A DNA stretch of 64,000 nt from Synechococcales cyanobacterium GL140_1_metabinner_5_sub (GTDB lineage Bacteria > Cyanobacteriota > Cyanobacteriia > Cyanobacteriales > Chamaesiphonaceae). Shown here one piece after another: positions 46,605 through 55,302 of this stretch. A model generated the notes under the pieces. It was not told where the DNA came from. It saw only the letters and a program-made list of their open reading frames with translations, and ran no database searches. The stretch covers positions 1-64,000 of the forward strand of contig JANYHM010000043.1 of NCBI GenBank assembly GCA_025359065.1, given 5' to 3'. The position numbers and the translations under genes were made by a program. Each line of letters starts with the position of its first letter. Position 1 is the first letter of the stretch.

Positions 46605-47339
46605 ATGATGATTATCAACAAAGTAGCTAAGTTCCTTCCTCTTTTGGCAATTGTGGTTGCAATCCCCGCCTTTGCTGCCAGCAATTACAATCAGGCTCAG
46701 AGCCAACGTGTTGGCTACATAGCTGAAGGCCAAATGGGTCGGCATTTAGAAGGTCTGAACCTCACTGCTGAACAAAAGACTAAAATACAGCAGCTACATA
46801 CGGCTACAAAAGCCAAGATGGATGCGATATTTACCCCAGAACAACGTCAAAAACTTGCCGAAATCAAAGCACAACGTCAAGCTAACAAACCTAATAAAGC
46901 TGCCTGGAATTTAACCCCAGAGCAAAAAGCTAAGCTCAAGGCTATTCGTCAGGCTAACATGGAGCAAATGAAAGCGATATTAACCCCAGAACAACAGGCT
47001 CAACTGGGTGGCGACAAAAAGCATGATGGTGAGCATTTCGGTAGACAAGGCCACATGGGTCGCCTAGACAAACTAAATTTGACTGCTGATCAAAAGACTA
47101 AATTGGAACAGCTCCGAGCTACTGCTCGCACTCAAATGGATGCCGTGTTTACCCCAGAACAACGTCAACAGGCTAAATTACATCAAGAACAACGCCAAGA
47201 AATGGGCGGCAAATGGAAGAGCTTGAATTTGACTGCTGACCAGCAGGCTAAGCTGAAGGAAATTCGTCGATCGAGCAAATCACAATTTGAGGCGATTTTA
47301 ACTCCTGAACAACGGCAGCAAAAAATGGACAGGCATTAA
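46605..47339 (+). CDS. Spy/CpxP-like periplasmic protein with four LTxxQ repeats
   Basis: A 244-residue protein with a signal peptide (about 1-25, PLLAIVVAIPAFAASN). Four tandem LTxxQ units of about 35 residues follow: NLTAEQKTKIQQLH, NLTPEQKAKLKAIR, NLTADQKTKLEQLR and NLTADQQAKLKEIR. Each ends in a FTPEQRQ or LTPEQ stretch. This is the Spy/CpxP architecture of ATP-independent envelope chaperones and stress sensors. It is divergent from the histidine kinase with a 247-bp gap, so the kinase/regulator pair may control it. The Lys/Gln content is high and it lacks Cys. Confidence 0.88.
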   Translation: MMIINKVAKFLPLLAIVVAIPAFAASNYNQAQSQRVGYIAEGQMGRHLEGLNLTAEQKTKIQQLHTATKAKMDAIFTPEQRQKLAEIKAQRQANKPNKAAWNLTPEQKAKLKAIRQANMEQMKAILTPEQQAQLGGDKKHDGEHFGRQGHMGRLDKLNLTADQKTKLEQLRATARTQMDAVFTPEQRQQAKLHQEQRQEMGGKWKSLNLTADQQAKLKEIRRSSKSQFEAILTPEQRQQKMDRH

Positions 47340-47416
47340 TCCCATTATAAGTTTTAGATGCTCGGTGGCTGGCGCTGCTGCTAACCACCGGTGCTGACAC
47401 TCTGTTATTCTATGGA

Positions 47417-47463
47417 GTGAGCCAAGGAAACTGGACAGATTTTATCCAGTTTTCTTGGCTCAC
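47417..47463. terminator. Long 19-bp stem-loop downstream of the LTxxQ gene
   Basis: Positions 47417-47435 pair with 47445-47463 over 19 positions (18 Watson-Crick, one G-T wobble) around a 9-nt loop (CAGATTTTA). It lies 78 bp after the LTxxQ gene and 84 bp before the MBL-fold gene. No T-run follows, so it may be a terminator of cyanobacterial type, an RNA-stability element or a small repeat. Confidence 0.6.
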
Positions 47464-47547
47464 CAAAAGCTTTATTCATGCAGCAGTGCAACCAGATATT
47501 GTTTCAAGCTCTAATTAACATTAACTACAATATATAAAGAACAGACC

Positions 47548-48144
47548 ATGAAATTATTACATCGTCCTGATCTATACTGCTGGTCTGAGTTTGATGCCGA
47601 TCGGAATGTAGATTTTCACAGCGTTGCCTGGGTTCGCCCCGAGGGCAATATTTTGATCGATCCTTTGCCTCTCTCAGAGCACGACTGGCTACATTTGGCA
47701 TCTTTGGGTGGTGCCCAGTGGATTGTGATTACTAATTCTGACCATCTGCGCGCTAGTGCAGAAATTGCGGCTAAAACTGGTGCCCAGATTGCGGCACCTG
47801 CCGGAGAACAAGCTGATTTTCCGATTCCTGTGCAGCGCTGGCTGAGTGATGGGGAGATAATCGTTCCTGGCTTGGCGGTGATCGAGCTACATGGTTCCAA
47901 AACTCCAGGAGAGTTGGCACTGTTGCTCCAAGATACCACCCTAATTACCGGCGACTTGGTGCGAGCACATCAGGCTGGTTCATTGATGATGTTGCCCGAT
48001 GCTAAGTTGAAAGATAAGTCTCAGGCGATTAATTCAGTGAAACGCTTAGCATCGTTAGAACAAGTTTCAGCAGTGCTGGTCGGCGATGGCTGGCAGGTTT
48101 TTCATGGCGGGCATCAACTGCTGCAAAAACTAGCAGCTCATTAA
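47548..48144 (+). CDS. Metallo-beta-lactamase-fold protein with degenerate metal motif
   Basis: A 198-residue MBL-fold protein. The canonical HxHxDH appears as VITNSDHLRAS, so the first two histidines are Asn and Ser and only DH remains. Later motifs are kept: LITGDLVRAHQAGSL (fourth metal ligand Asp) and a final His in VFHGGHQ. N-terminal pattern: VAWVRPEGNILIDPLPLS. It is related to the short cyanobacterial MBL proteins of unknown activity, and metal binding is probably altered. A 5'-leader stem-loop lies upstream. Confidence 0.8.
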   Translation: MKLLHRPDLYCWSEFDADRNVDFHSVAWVRPEGNILIDPLPLSEHDWLHLASLGGAQWIVITNSDHLRASAEIAAKTGAQIAAPAGEQADFPIPVQRWLSDGEIIVPGLAVIELHGSKTPGELALLLQDTTLITGDLVRAHQAGSLMMLPDAKLKDKSQAINSVKRLASLEQVSAVLVGDGWQVFHGGHQLLQKLAAH

Positions 48145-48396
48145 ACAGGTCGGTAGAGCGGCTGAGTCCTGTTAGACAGTACCTACCCTGTGACGCTTTG
48201 GGAACTGTAATGCGATTGATATTTCTTACGAATTGTCCAAACCTTATGTTCACAAGAACTTCGTAGATTTTCTTGGCTTGAGTCGCGTGCTCGTTCACGT
48301 AGTGTCCGTGCAGCAGAATCAATAACTGTCACAAGCCAATCACTCGCCAATCGGTAAATAGTTCAGAATCAGAGTATCGAAATCAACGAGGCCGCA

Positions 48397-48651
48397 ATGC
48401 GTGATGCTTTTATCGAAACCAAGTCCAGTCTGATCGATGTAGTAGAAGATTTAGATATTGTCGCTATTCTGAAGTCCTTATGGATTGCGACTAAGATATC
48501 GTTTCATACTTGGTCTGGGTTAATTGCCGATTTTCAGGATCTCCCTAGATCGATGAATGGCATTTACGGGGCACAGATTGAATTTGTTAGATCTAGCGAT
48601 CGGGAGCGAAATATGGCGCTTAGTTCACTGATCGCAGGTTCACAGATTTAA
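48397..48651 (+). CDS. Possible small hypothetical protein
   Basis: An 84-residue frame from ATG 48397 (MRDAFIETKSSLIDVVEDLD, then an amphipathic stretch LKSLWIATKISFHTWSGLI). It lies in the same orientation as, and ends directly before, the CDP-alcohol transferase region. No family recognised, and a chance frame cannot be excluded. The 252 bp before it (48145-48396) carry no gene I can support. Confidence 0.35.
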   Translation: MRDAFIETKSSLIDVVEDLDIVAILKSLWIATKISFHTWSGLIADFQDLPRSMNGIYGAQIEFVRSSDRERNMALSSLIAGSQI

Positions 48652-48678
48652 TTGATAGTTCAAAAATTCACTTTAACT

Positions 48679-49245
48679 ATGAAATATATTCCTTGGTTCC
48701 TGGTTTTATCGAGAGCAGCGATCGCGCCTTATTTGTTATGGGATGCTCTCGATCGGCAGACTGGCCTTGCTTTTGTGTTGGCTTACAGCTTGGCTTTTTT
48801 CTCAGATATTTTTGATGGTATTATTGCGCGACGGCTGCAAATAAGTACAGCATCGTTACGGGTGGCTGATAGTATTGCAGATACGTTGCTATATGTCTGT
48901 ATGGCAGTTTGTACTTGGCTTACTCACCCAGAGGTGGTGCTGGCTTGTCAGGTACCGCTGGTGCTGATGATCGGGGCAATTATGCTGTGGATGATGGTAA
49001 ATATGCTGAAGTATCAGAAGTTTGCCAGCTATCATACCTATTCAGCAAAGGTGTGGGGATTATCTTTGTTTACTGCGACGATCGGGGTTTATGCTGGCTG
49101 GCATGGTGAGTTGCTATTGAGTTTGGCTTGCTATTTTGGTTTGATAAATATTGGGGAAGAAATTGTGATGACGATGATTTTACCGACGTGGCAGCATGAT
49201 ATTTTGAGCGTGGTTCATGCTTGGCGACTGCGGCATGTTGGGTAA
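48679..49245 (+). CDS. CDP-alcohol phosphatidyltransferase family membrane protein
   Basis: A 188-residue integral membrane enzyme from ATG 48679 (MKYIPWFLVLSRAAIAPYLL). A TTG at 48652 would add nine residues. About five TM helices are visible. The CDP-OH-P motif DxxDGxxAR(x8)GxxxDxxxD reads DIFDGIIARR, then ADSIAD: all acidic residues are kept but the conserved Gly is Leu (ASLRVADS). The family makes phospholipids by transferring phosphatidyl groups to alcohols such as glycerol-phosphate. The Gly change may alter substrate or activity. Confidence 0.85.
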   Translation: MKYIPWFLVLSRAAIAPYLLWDALDRQTGLAFVLAYSLAFFSDIFDGIIARRLQISTASLRVADSIADTLLYVCMAVCTWLTHPEVVLACQVPLVLMIGAIMLWMMVNMLKYQKFASYHTYSAKVWGLSLFTATIGVYAGWHGELLLSLACYFGLINIGEEIVMTMILPTWQHDILSVVHAWRLRHVG

Positions 49246-49365
49246 ATCAACTCCTTTAATAAATGTAAAGCAATGCCCGATCGGTTAAAATTTAAGACCA
49301 AGTATAAAAAGAGCATCTTAACTACCAAATCTAGGGAATTGCGCGCAGTATTAATTGTCTATCGT

Positions 49366-49994
49366 TTAGGTTGATAAGCTTTCAACAACGGCTAGAAAAT
49401 TCCCTAAAATAGCCGAGTGATTGTCAGTTCGTCTAACGGCAACAACTTCTAAAACAGGCGAGAGTTCTGCCAAATCACGGTAAACTACTCCAGTTCGCTG
49501 TAAGTCTCTCACGTTGGCAGGCAGCAGTGAAAAGACCGCACCGCCAGCAACCAAACTTAATACTGTAGTCATCCAGGCGGCTTCTTGCACAAAGAAGCTA
49601 GTTCATGCAGTATGAGCTGAACATCTGGAAATTGTTCACGAAAGCCGCGAATAATATCGGGCAATTTGCTGTTGGCGATCGAGGTATTGATGCTTACATT
49701 TAATCGACCACGTTTCCCATCCTGGGTTTCTTCTGCAAGTTTGATCGCATTTTTGGTCTGCTCAATAATTTGCTCGGCTCTGCTCAAAAAAGTCTGCCCA
49801 GCCGCTGTTAATCTCAATGGACGAGTAGTGCGATCAAAAAGCTGAAAGCCCAGATTTGCCTCCAGCTTCTGAATCTGTTTACTTAGAAAGCCTTGATCAA
49901 TATCTAACGCCAGCGCAGCTTGCAAAAACTGCCCATGACTGTTCACAGCAATCGCATATTCCAAATGCCGGAACTCCAGCTCATTCCATCTCAT
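49366..49994 (-). pseudogene. LysR-family regulator broken by internal deletion and frameshift
   Basis: The 5' part (from ATG 49994) encodes an intact LysR HTH (FLQAALALDIDQGFLSKQIQ, LFDRTTRPLRLTAAG) and the start of the effector domain up to FPDVQLILHEL. It then runs into CKKPPG and a stop. In the next frame, from about 49590, the typical LysR C-terminus continues (QEAAWMTTVLSLVAGGAVFS, LLPANVRDLQRTGVVYRDL). About 100 codons of the effector domain are missing at the junction, near 49570-49600, which has a 6-bp inverted repeat (CTTCTT...AAGAAG). It is divergent from the aspartoacylase-family gene. Confidence 0.88.
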
Positions 49995-50013
49995 TATATT
50001 TCAGACTCCTTAC

Positions 50014-50063
50014 TATGATATGAACATCATAATTCTATGTCAAATTATGATGTTCATATCATA
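50014..50063. promoter_or_regulatory. Perfect 21-bp inverted repeat, probable LysR operator
   Basis: Positions 50014-50034 and 50043-50063 are exact reverse complements (21 bp each) around an 8-bp centre. Each arm contains an ATGAT...ATCAT-type half-palindrome (ATGATATGAACATCAT). It lies 20 bp upstream of the lysR remnant start and 64 bp upstream of the aspartoacylase-family ATG. That is where LysR proteins bind at divergent promoters. The site is intact although the linked regulator is broken. Confidence 0.7.
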
Positions 50064-50126
50064 ATTACATTGCTACACTGTTGTAATCGAAGCTTCATAA
50101 TACTAGCGAGTACAACAGGAGAAAAT

Positions 50127-51005
50127 ATGAAAATTAAACGTGTTTTGCTGGTGGGCGGCACCCACGGTAACGAACTCACGGGAGTTTACTTACTTAAGAA
50201 GTTTGAGCAACACCCAGAGCTAGTCCGCAGACCTAGCTTTGAAACACTGACTCTAGTGGGTAATCCTCAAGCCGTTGCAGCAGGTGTCCGCTACGTTGAT
50301 CAAGACTTAAATCGAAGTTTTGATCTACTTTCATCAGAAGGTTCCAGTAAATCTCATGAGCATCAGCGAGCGATCGAACTTCAGGCTCAATATGGGCAAG
50401 ATGGACAACTGCCCATCGACCTCATCATAGACCAGCACTCTACAACATCTAATGCAGGAATAATGCTAATTTTGGATAACTTTGACCCGTTTACACTGCG
50501 GCTAGCGGCACACTTGGCTGCTCGTCATCCAGTGCTCAAAGTCTATAGTTATGGTGGCTCGGAGCGAAATCTGGATTCTTTAAGATCGATCGCCAAATAT
50601 CGCATTGGGATCGAAATTGGCCCCATTGCTCATGGCACTCTAGATGCAAAGCTGTTCCAAGAAAATGAAGCAGTCATTCAGACAACATTAGATTATCTGG
50701 AGACATGCAATAATACGGATGTCACAGTAGAAGATTCGTCCCTAACAATTTATCAATATGCAGGGGTGATCGACTATCCCCGCGATGAAAGCGGCGAAAT
50801 TCAAGCTGCAATTCATCATCAAGTGCAGTCTAGAGACTATGAAATGTTGAATCCCGGCGACCCGCTGTTTATAACTTTTGACGGAGCCATAATTGTTTAT
50901 CAAGGAGCTGCCCCTGTCCATCCTCTATTCATTGGGGAAGCGGCTTATCTAGAAAAAGGCATCGCGATGGTCTTAACTGAAAAGAAACAGATTCAGATCA
51001 GTTAA
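50127..51005 (+). CDS. Aspartoacylase/AstE-family zinc hydrolase
   Basis: A 292-residue protein from ATG 50127, preceded by an AGGAG ribosome binding site; the longer frame from 50037 runs through the operator and is unlikely. Zinc ligands: His13 and Glu16 in GGTHGNELTG, and the His in DQHSTTSNAG. Other family motifs are QDLNRSFD and the catalytic Glu in IGIEIGP. The family deacylates N-acylated amino acids such as N-acetylaspartate; cyanobacterial members are poorly characterised. Control by a LysR regulator is suggested by the palindrome upstream. Confidence 0.92.
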   Translation: MKIKRVLLVGGTHGNELTGVYLLKKFEQHPELVRRPSFETLTLVGNPQAVAAGVRYVDQDLNRSFDLLSSEGSSKSHEHQRAIELQAQYGQDGQLPIDLIIDQHSTTSNAGIMLILDNFDPFTLRLAAHLAARHPVLKVYSYGGSERNLDSLRSIAKYRIGIEIGPIAHGTLDAKLFQENEAVIQTTLDYLETCNNTDVTVEDSSLTIYQYAGVIDYPRDESGEIQAAIHHQVQSRDYEMLNPGDPLFITFDGAIIVYQGAAPVHPLFIGEAAYLEKGIAMVLTEKKQIQIS

Positions 51006-51422
51006 TTGATCAACAATGCTTTCCCTAGAAAATTTCTGATCATTGATCTTAAAGTGTGTTGATCGAGCATACAATATTAGTGCCGACATAGAGAGTATTC
51101 CAAGAATAAGACATTTAACCACAACCATTTTGAGATTAAAATTATGGGGACAACGATTAGAGAAAGAATTACCGCTGCGATTATTTTATTTAATCAGAAT
51201 CTGAACTATATCAAGATGTAATCACTTCACTGGAGAGAGGTTGAAAAACAATGCGCCAATTTAAATCAAACTTTCATATTCTATTTGTAAGTCAATCGAA
51301 GTGATTTCGATATTAAGCGTTGACTGTTATTTAGTACTCAAATAACTCAATGTCACGGGCGGCAAATAGGGACTGTATACCAGCACTCTGTATTCTAAAA
51401 GATCTAGTAACTAGTTGTTTTT
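51006..51422. other. Long AT-rich intergenic region
   Basis: This 417-bp stretch has no gene I can support. A 25-codon frame (MGTTIRERITAAIILFNQNL) starts near 51144 but has no recognisable match. The 8-bp pair ATCACTTC and GAAGTGAT, about 75 bp apart, is the only inverted repeat seen. The region separates the aspartoacylase gene from the minus-strand ycf20 and may contain decayed sequence. Confidence 0.4.
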
Positions 51423-51761
51423 TTAAGAGCCTAACTTGAAAGATTCAACAAACATACTGTAGATAAAGCCAATTTTGAGAGCATTGAGTAGATCGGTTCC
51501 CCAGCTTCCTAAACGGGTATAGTTTTCGCGTTTTCGGTAAGCCAAGAAACTCACTAATTCAGTGATTGCTAGCATAATAGCGGCGATCGCAATATCTGAT
51601 ACTGCCGCCTGACCAGAAATCAGTGGCACAGCAGCACCCAGAAAATAGCCACCCAATAGACAAATAATCATCACCGAAGTTCGTCGCCAAGGATTGGCCA
51701 ACCAGTTGCGAAGATTGATGCTGATGTAGCCCAAGAGATTGCTGAGACGAGTGTTTTGCAT
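51423..51761 (-). CDS. ycf20: Ycf20 family (DUF565) membrane protein
   Basis: A 112-residue protein matching Ycf20, a small thylakoid/plastid-encoded membrane protein family. It begins MQNTRLSNLLGYISINLRNW, continues NPWRRTSVMIICLLGGYFLG (first TM), and has two further hydrophobic stretches (AIAAIMLAITELVSFLAY, DLLNALKIGFIYSMFVESF). In green algae a Ycf20-like protein affects non-photochemical quenching; the cyanobacterial role is not settled. It starts 36 bp after the end of the DinG-like gene on the same strand. Confidence 0.9.
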   Translation of the reverse strand: MQNTRLSNLLGYISINLRNWLANPWRRTSVMIICLLGGYFLGAAVPLISGQAAVSDIAIAAIMLAITELVSFLAYRKRENYTRLGSWGTDLLNALKIGFIYSMFVESFKLGS

Positions 51762-51797
51762 AGTGAGGGCAAAAAAAATTGCTAGTTGGCTTTAATC

Positions 51798-53216
51798 TTA
51801 TCGAAACTCTGGTCGCTCCACCTTACCCACTGCTCCTAAAGTGGCAATGATTTGAGAGCCATAGCTGCGGTTATTGGTGCGGTTGTCTAAAATTGCTACC
51901 AACCCCGCTGATCGAGCAACAGTCGAGATCGATCTCCGCAACACCTTCATGCCAGCAGGCAACAAATACTGCCGAAACCAATCTTGGCGTTGCTGTTTAT
52001 AACCGCTGACTTTGGCGGCAACCAAAGGGTCTTCTACCGAAGGAATCGGCAAAGTGGCAATGATTAATAATTTGGGCAAAGGCAACTCTTCTTGATAATG
52101 ACACCAAAAATCCCAGCCCGTCACCAAAATATTTTGCGTTCCCAGACCTAGTTTTTCTACCTGTACCCGAGAACCATACTGAGCAGCGATCGCCGCCGCA
52201 GCTTGAGCTTTTAAGGGCGTATCGCCCACCACGACTACTATAAATCCTGGTGCTGCTAATAATTGACGATGAATTAACTCGATCGCCACCCGCACAAAAG
52301 CCGTCTGAAACATCGGGGTGTTGGGCATCGGCATCCAATTGGGCACGTAGAGCTGAATTGGATCTAGGCTAATTCCGGCACCGAAGCGCACCGTGGTCAT
52401 GTTAGTGGTCATTTCGCCCAAGCCTAATTCTTGCCGGAAACTGGGGGCGGTAGTTTCGCTATCTAACACATTGCCGATCGCCACACAGGTTTGCTGCGCC
52501 CAGATAGGTGCTAATTCGGCTCCAAGATCGATCTGACGAGTAAATAGAGTCACTGAGCCTTGAGATCGATCAACTCTTGCCCAACTCCAGCCTTTGATAA
52601 GCTGTTGCTGAAATTTTTGCCATATTAGCGGTAATTCTCGGTCAGTCAACAGCTCCTGCAAAATCGACAGCTCTTTTTCTCTCAGCAAATAACAGTCATA
52701 GGGATTCACCGGACGCTGAAAAATACTTTTGGTTAGTCGAACCCGTTGATCGATCGAGTCTGGCAATAACTTCCAGTCGGTGGGTTTGATCTCGGCCTGT
52801 AGCCAATCTTGTACCCAGTTTTCTAATCGATCGGCTCCATCAATAATTACCGGTATGTCTAAATTTTTCTCTAGCCACAGCTCAGGAGTCAAGAGCATCA
52901 AAGCATGAGGGACGTTAATAGCAAGAGATTTTTGCAGTTGAGATAATTCGGTAGAAATCTGATGCAGAATTCTAGATTCGGCCACGATCGCCACTGGTTG
53001 CCCCCAAAATAGAGCAGGGATAAGGTAACTCGATCGATAGGGTGCTTGGGCAGCAGGTACACCGGTTTGAATGATTGTCGGTTTGCCCAAACGCACAGCC
53101 CGCGCTATCAACCGCGCCATACTTAAATGGTGTGGCCAACTTTGATCGGCAGTCTTGGTGGACTCCGATCGCAAAATATCCCGCAGAGCGTTATGTACCT
53201 GAACTTCTAATACCAA
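51798..53216 (-). CDS. DinG-like superfamily 2 protein with degenerate helicase motifs
   Basis: A 472-residue protein whose C-terminal third matches DinG/XPD-like helicases: LPLPKLLIIATLPIPSVEDP, VLRRSISTVARSAGLVAIL and NNRSYGSQIIATLG. These correspond to KLPFPVP.DP, RQ.GR.IR, and KSYG in the active enzymes. The ATPase motifs are lost. The Walker A position reads IIQTGVPAAQAPYRSS, without GKS/T. The DEAH position reads VIIDGADRLEN, and no iron-sulfur cysteine set is seen. The frame is intact over its whole length, so it is kept as protein, probably with a non-helicase role. Confidence 0.78.
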   Translation of the reverse strand: MVLEVQVHNALRDILRSESTKTADQSWPHHLSMARLIARAVRLGKPTIIQTGVPAAQAPYRSSYLIPALFWGQPVAIVAESRILHQISTELSQLQKSLAINVPHALMLLTPELWLEKNLDIPVIIDGADRLENWVQDWLQAEIKPTDWKLLPDSIDQRVRLTKSIFQRPVNPYDCYLLREKELSILQELLTDRELPLIWQKFQQQLIKGWSWARVDRSQGSVTLFTRQIDLGAELAPIWAQQTCVAIGNVLDSETTAPSFRQELGLGEMTTNMTTVRFGAGISLDPIQLYVPNWMPMPNTPMFQTAFVRVAIELIHRQLLAAPGFIVVVVGDTPLKAQAAAAIAAQYGSRVQVEKLGLGTQNILVTGWDFWCHYQEELPLPKLLIIATLPIPSVEDPLVAAKVSGYKQQRQDWFRQYLLPAGMKVLRRSISTVARSAGLVAILDNRTNNRSYGSQIIATLGAVGKVERPEFR

Positions 53217-53439
53217 ATTTTCGACCTAAAGGACACCGAATGTATCTTAGTAAAGACCTTCCAATTCTGCCACAGACTTCCTAAGATGAACTTGGACAGC
53301 AATCAATACTGACCTGCTGTGTGAAATCAAATGTAGAGTCCAGAGTAAGCCACCGAAATTGTGGTTCAATGAAAGACTCGTGGGTAACTTGAAAGCACAT
53401 AGTCAAATTTCCCCTATAAATTTCAGATAACTGATTGCA

Positions 53440-54543
53440 ATGACTCTTATCTCTCAACCCCGTCCCGGCCTGCAACACACAATGAGCCAAAATTGGCCGG
53501 GGTTGATTGCCGCCTATCGGGAATATTTACCAGTGACCGACAGCACCCCGATCGTCACTTTGCACGAAGGTAATACCCCCTTGATTCCAGTGCCAAGCAT
53601 TGCAGCCGCGATTGGGCGAGGGGTAGAAGTATTCATCAAATATGACGGCTTAAACCCCACTGGTAGCTTTAAAGACCGGGGCATGACCATGGCCGTCACT
53701 AAAGCCAAAGAAGCCGGGGCTAAAGCGGTTATTTGCGCTAGTACCGGCAACACCTCGGCGGCGGCTGCTGCTTATGCCATCCGAGCTGGAATTAAGCCCT
53801 TTGTACTGATTCCCGATGGCTATGTGGCTTTGGGTAAACTGGCACAAGCATTGTTGTACGGAGCCGAAGTCCTGGCCATTAAAGGCAACTTCGACGATGC
53901 CCTCGAAATCGTGCGAGAGATGGCCGAGAACTATCCGATTACTTTGGTGAACTCGGTGAATCCCTACCGTCTAGAAGGCCAGAAGACAGCGGCTTTTGAG
54001 TTGATCGATATGTTGGGTGACGCTCCCGATTGGCTATGTATTCCGGTGGGTAATGGTGGCAACATCACCGCCTACTGGATGGGCTTTTGTCAGTTTCATC
54101 AGGCTGGTAAGTCTCAAAAACTACCTAAAATGATGGGTTTCCAGGCAGCCGGTTCGGCTCCTTTGGTGAGCGGCGAGAGAGTCAAGAACCCTGAAACTTT
54201 AGCTACCGCAATTCGGATTGGCAATCCGGCAAACTGGCAAAAAGCGATCGATGTGCGGGATGCCAGTAAAGGTGAATTCAATGCGGTTACTGATGCTGAG
54301 ATTGTGGATGCTTATCGGTGGTTGGCTGGTAGAGAAGGTATCTTCTGTGAGCCAGCAAGTGCTGCTTCTGTGGCCGGTTTGCTAAAAGTAAAAGACCAAG
54401 TGCCCGATCGAGCCAAAGTAGTTTGTGTTTTGACTGGCAATGGCCTGAAAGACCCTGATACTGCGATAAAATCTAGCCTCAGCCAATGTCAAACCGGTAT
54501 TGCTCCAGATCTAAAGTCAGTGGCTACTGCCATGGGCTTCTAG
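53440..54543 (+). CDS. thrC: Threonine synthase
   Basis: A 367-residue PLP enzyme converting O-phosphohomoserine to threonine, short-type ThrC. The PLP lysine is Lys78 in [11 protein letters not shown]. The [10 protein letters not shown] phosphate loop and the C-terminal [14 protein letters not shown] are typical. ATG 53440 and ATG 53482 ([17 protein letters not shown]) are both possible starts. It has 223 bp of upstream noncoding sequence in which I saw no T-box or other recognised riboswitch. Confidence 0.96.
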   Translation: MTLISQPRPGLQHTMSQNWPGLIAAYREYLPVTDSTPIVTLHEGNTPLIPVPSIAAAIGRGVEVFIKYDGLNPTGSFKDRGMTMAVTKAKEAGAKAVICASTGNTSAAAAAYAIRAGIKPFVLIPDGYVALGKLAQALLYGAEVLAIKGNFDDALEIVREMAENYPITLVNSVNPYRLEGQKTAAFELIDMLGDAPDWLCIPVGNGGNITAYWMGFCQFHQAGKSQKLPKMMGFQAAGSAPLVSGERVKNPETLATAIRIGNPANWQKAIDVRDASKGEFNAVTDAEIVDAYRWLAGREGIFCEPASAASVAGLLKVKDQVPDRAKVVCVLTGNGLKDPDTAIKSSLSQCQTGIAPDLKSVATAMGF

Positions 54544-54584
54544 GCCGTGCTACGATGTGAGTCCTTATTAGTACCAAATAACCC

Positions 54585-54815
54585 ATGTTGCCAAAACGTG
54601 TTCAGTTTGACTCCACTTATGTAACCCTCAAGGCCGAGGAGTTGATCGATGCGGCTTCCAATCGCTACCGGATCACTGTACAGGTAGCTAGTCGCGCTAA
54701 AAAGCGCCACCGCTATGAAACCGAAAACACCGATGACCCTATGGTCAAGCCAGTAATGCGGGCGATTTTAGAGATGGCTGATGAGCTAACTCAACCAGAA
54801 ATTTTGGGCGACTAG
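54585..54815 (+). CDS. rpoZ: RNA polymerase omega subunit
   Basis: A 76-residue RpoZ (plastid name Ycf61). It is recognised from the cyanobacterial pattern [40 protein letters not shown] and [20 protein letters not shown]. The [20 protein letters not shown] core is the omega helix that clasps the beta' subunit. It follows thrC by 41 bp and precedes the DUF1818 gene by 10 bp, so it is probably cotranscribed with the latter. Confidence 0.95.
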   Translation: MLPKRVQFDSTYVTLKAEELIDAASNRYRITVQVASRAKKRHRYETENTDDPMVKPVMRAILEMADELTQPEILGD

Positions 54816-54825
54816 GGCGCGGTAG

Positions 54826-55212
54826 GTGAAAGTGGACAGAACTTTCTGCTCTGGTGCTGGCTGGCGACTAGGATACAGCTCTACTGCCTTACTGTATCCG
54901 GCGTTGATTGGGACAGATGATTGGGCGATCGAGCTTTCTGGTGCCGAGTTGGCTGACTTTTGTCGGCTGCTGTATCAGTTAGCTGACAATATGCAGCAAA
55001 TGAAGTCTGAGCTAATGAGCGAAGAGACAATTGACTGCGAAGTTGAAACTGAGCTGCTATGGATGCAGGTTTCTGGTCTGCCTAGCAGCTACAGCTTGCG
55101 TTTACTATTACATTCTGGGCGCAAGGTAGAGGGGAATTGGCCTGCGGAGGTTTTACCAGAAATGATTGCGGCCACTAAGCGGATATTTTTACAAGATGCT
55201 GACCCTGCATAG
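54826..55212 (+). CDS. DUF1818 family protein
   Basis: A 128-residue DUF1818 protein of unknown function, found in cyanobacteria. Pattern: GAGWRLGYSSTALLYPALIG, DDWAIELSGAELADFCRLLY, and a C-terminal YSLRLLLHSGRKVEGNWPAE. The start is GTG 54826 (encoding MKVDRTF), 10 bp after rpoZ. Position after rpoZ recurs in cyanobacteria, as far as I recall. The last residues (KRIFLQDADPA) end before a 90-bp gap. Confidence 0.88.
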   Translation: MKVDRTFCSGAGWRLGYSSTALLYPALIGTDDWAIELSGAELADFCRLLYQLADNMQQMKSELMSEETIDCEVETELLWMQVSGLPSSYSLRLLLHSGRKVEGNWPAEVLPEMIAATKRIFLQDADPA

Positions 55213-55302
55213 CAATCTAGAACCAACAGATCAGTCTAACGTAGAATATTGTCTACTTTATCCCGGCAAAGTCAGTGGAGTGATGCCAAAAAGATATAGA
55301 CA

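Noticed and set aside
48029-48322. 97-codon minus-strand frame
   Set aside because: Runs antisense over the end of the MBL-fold gene and looks like a shadow frame.
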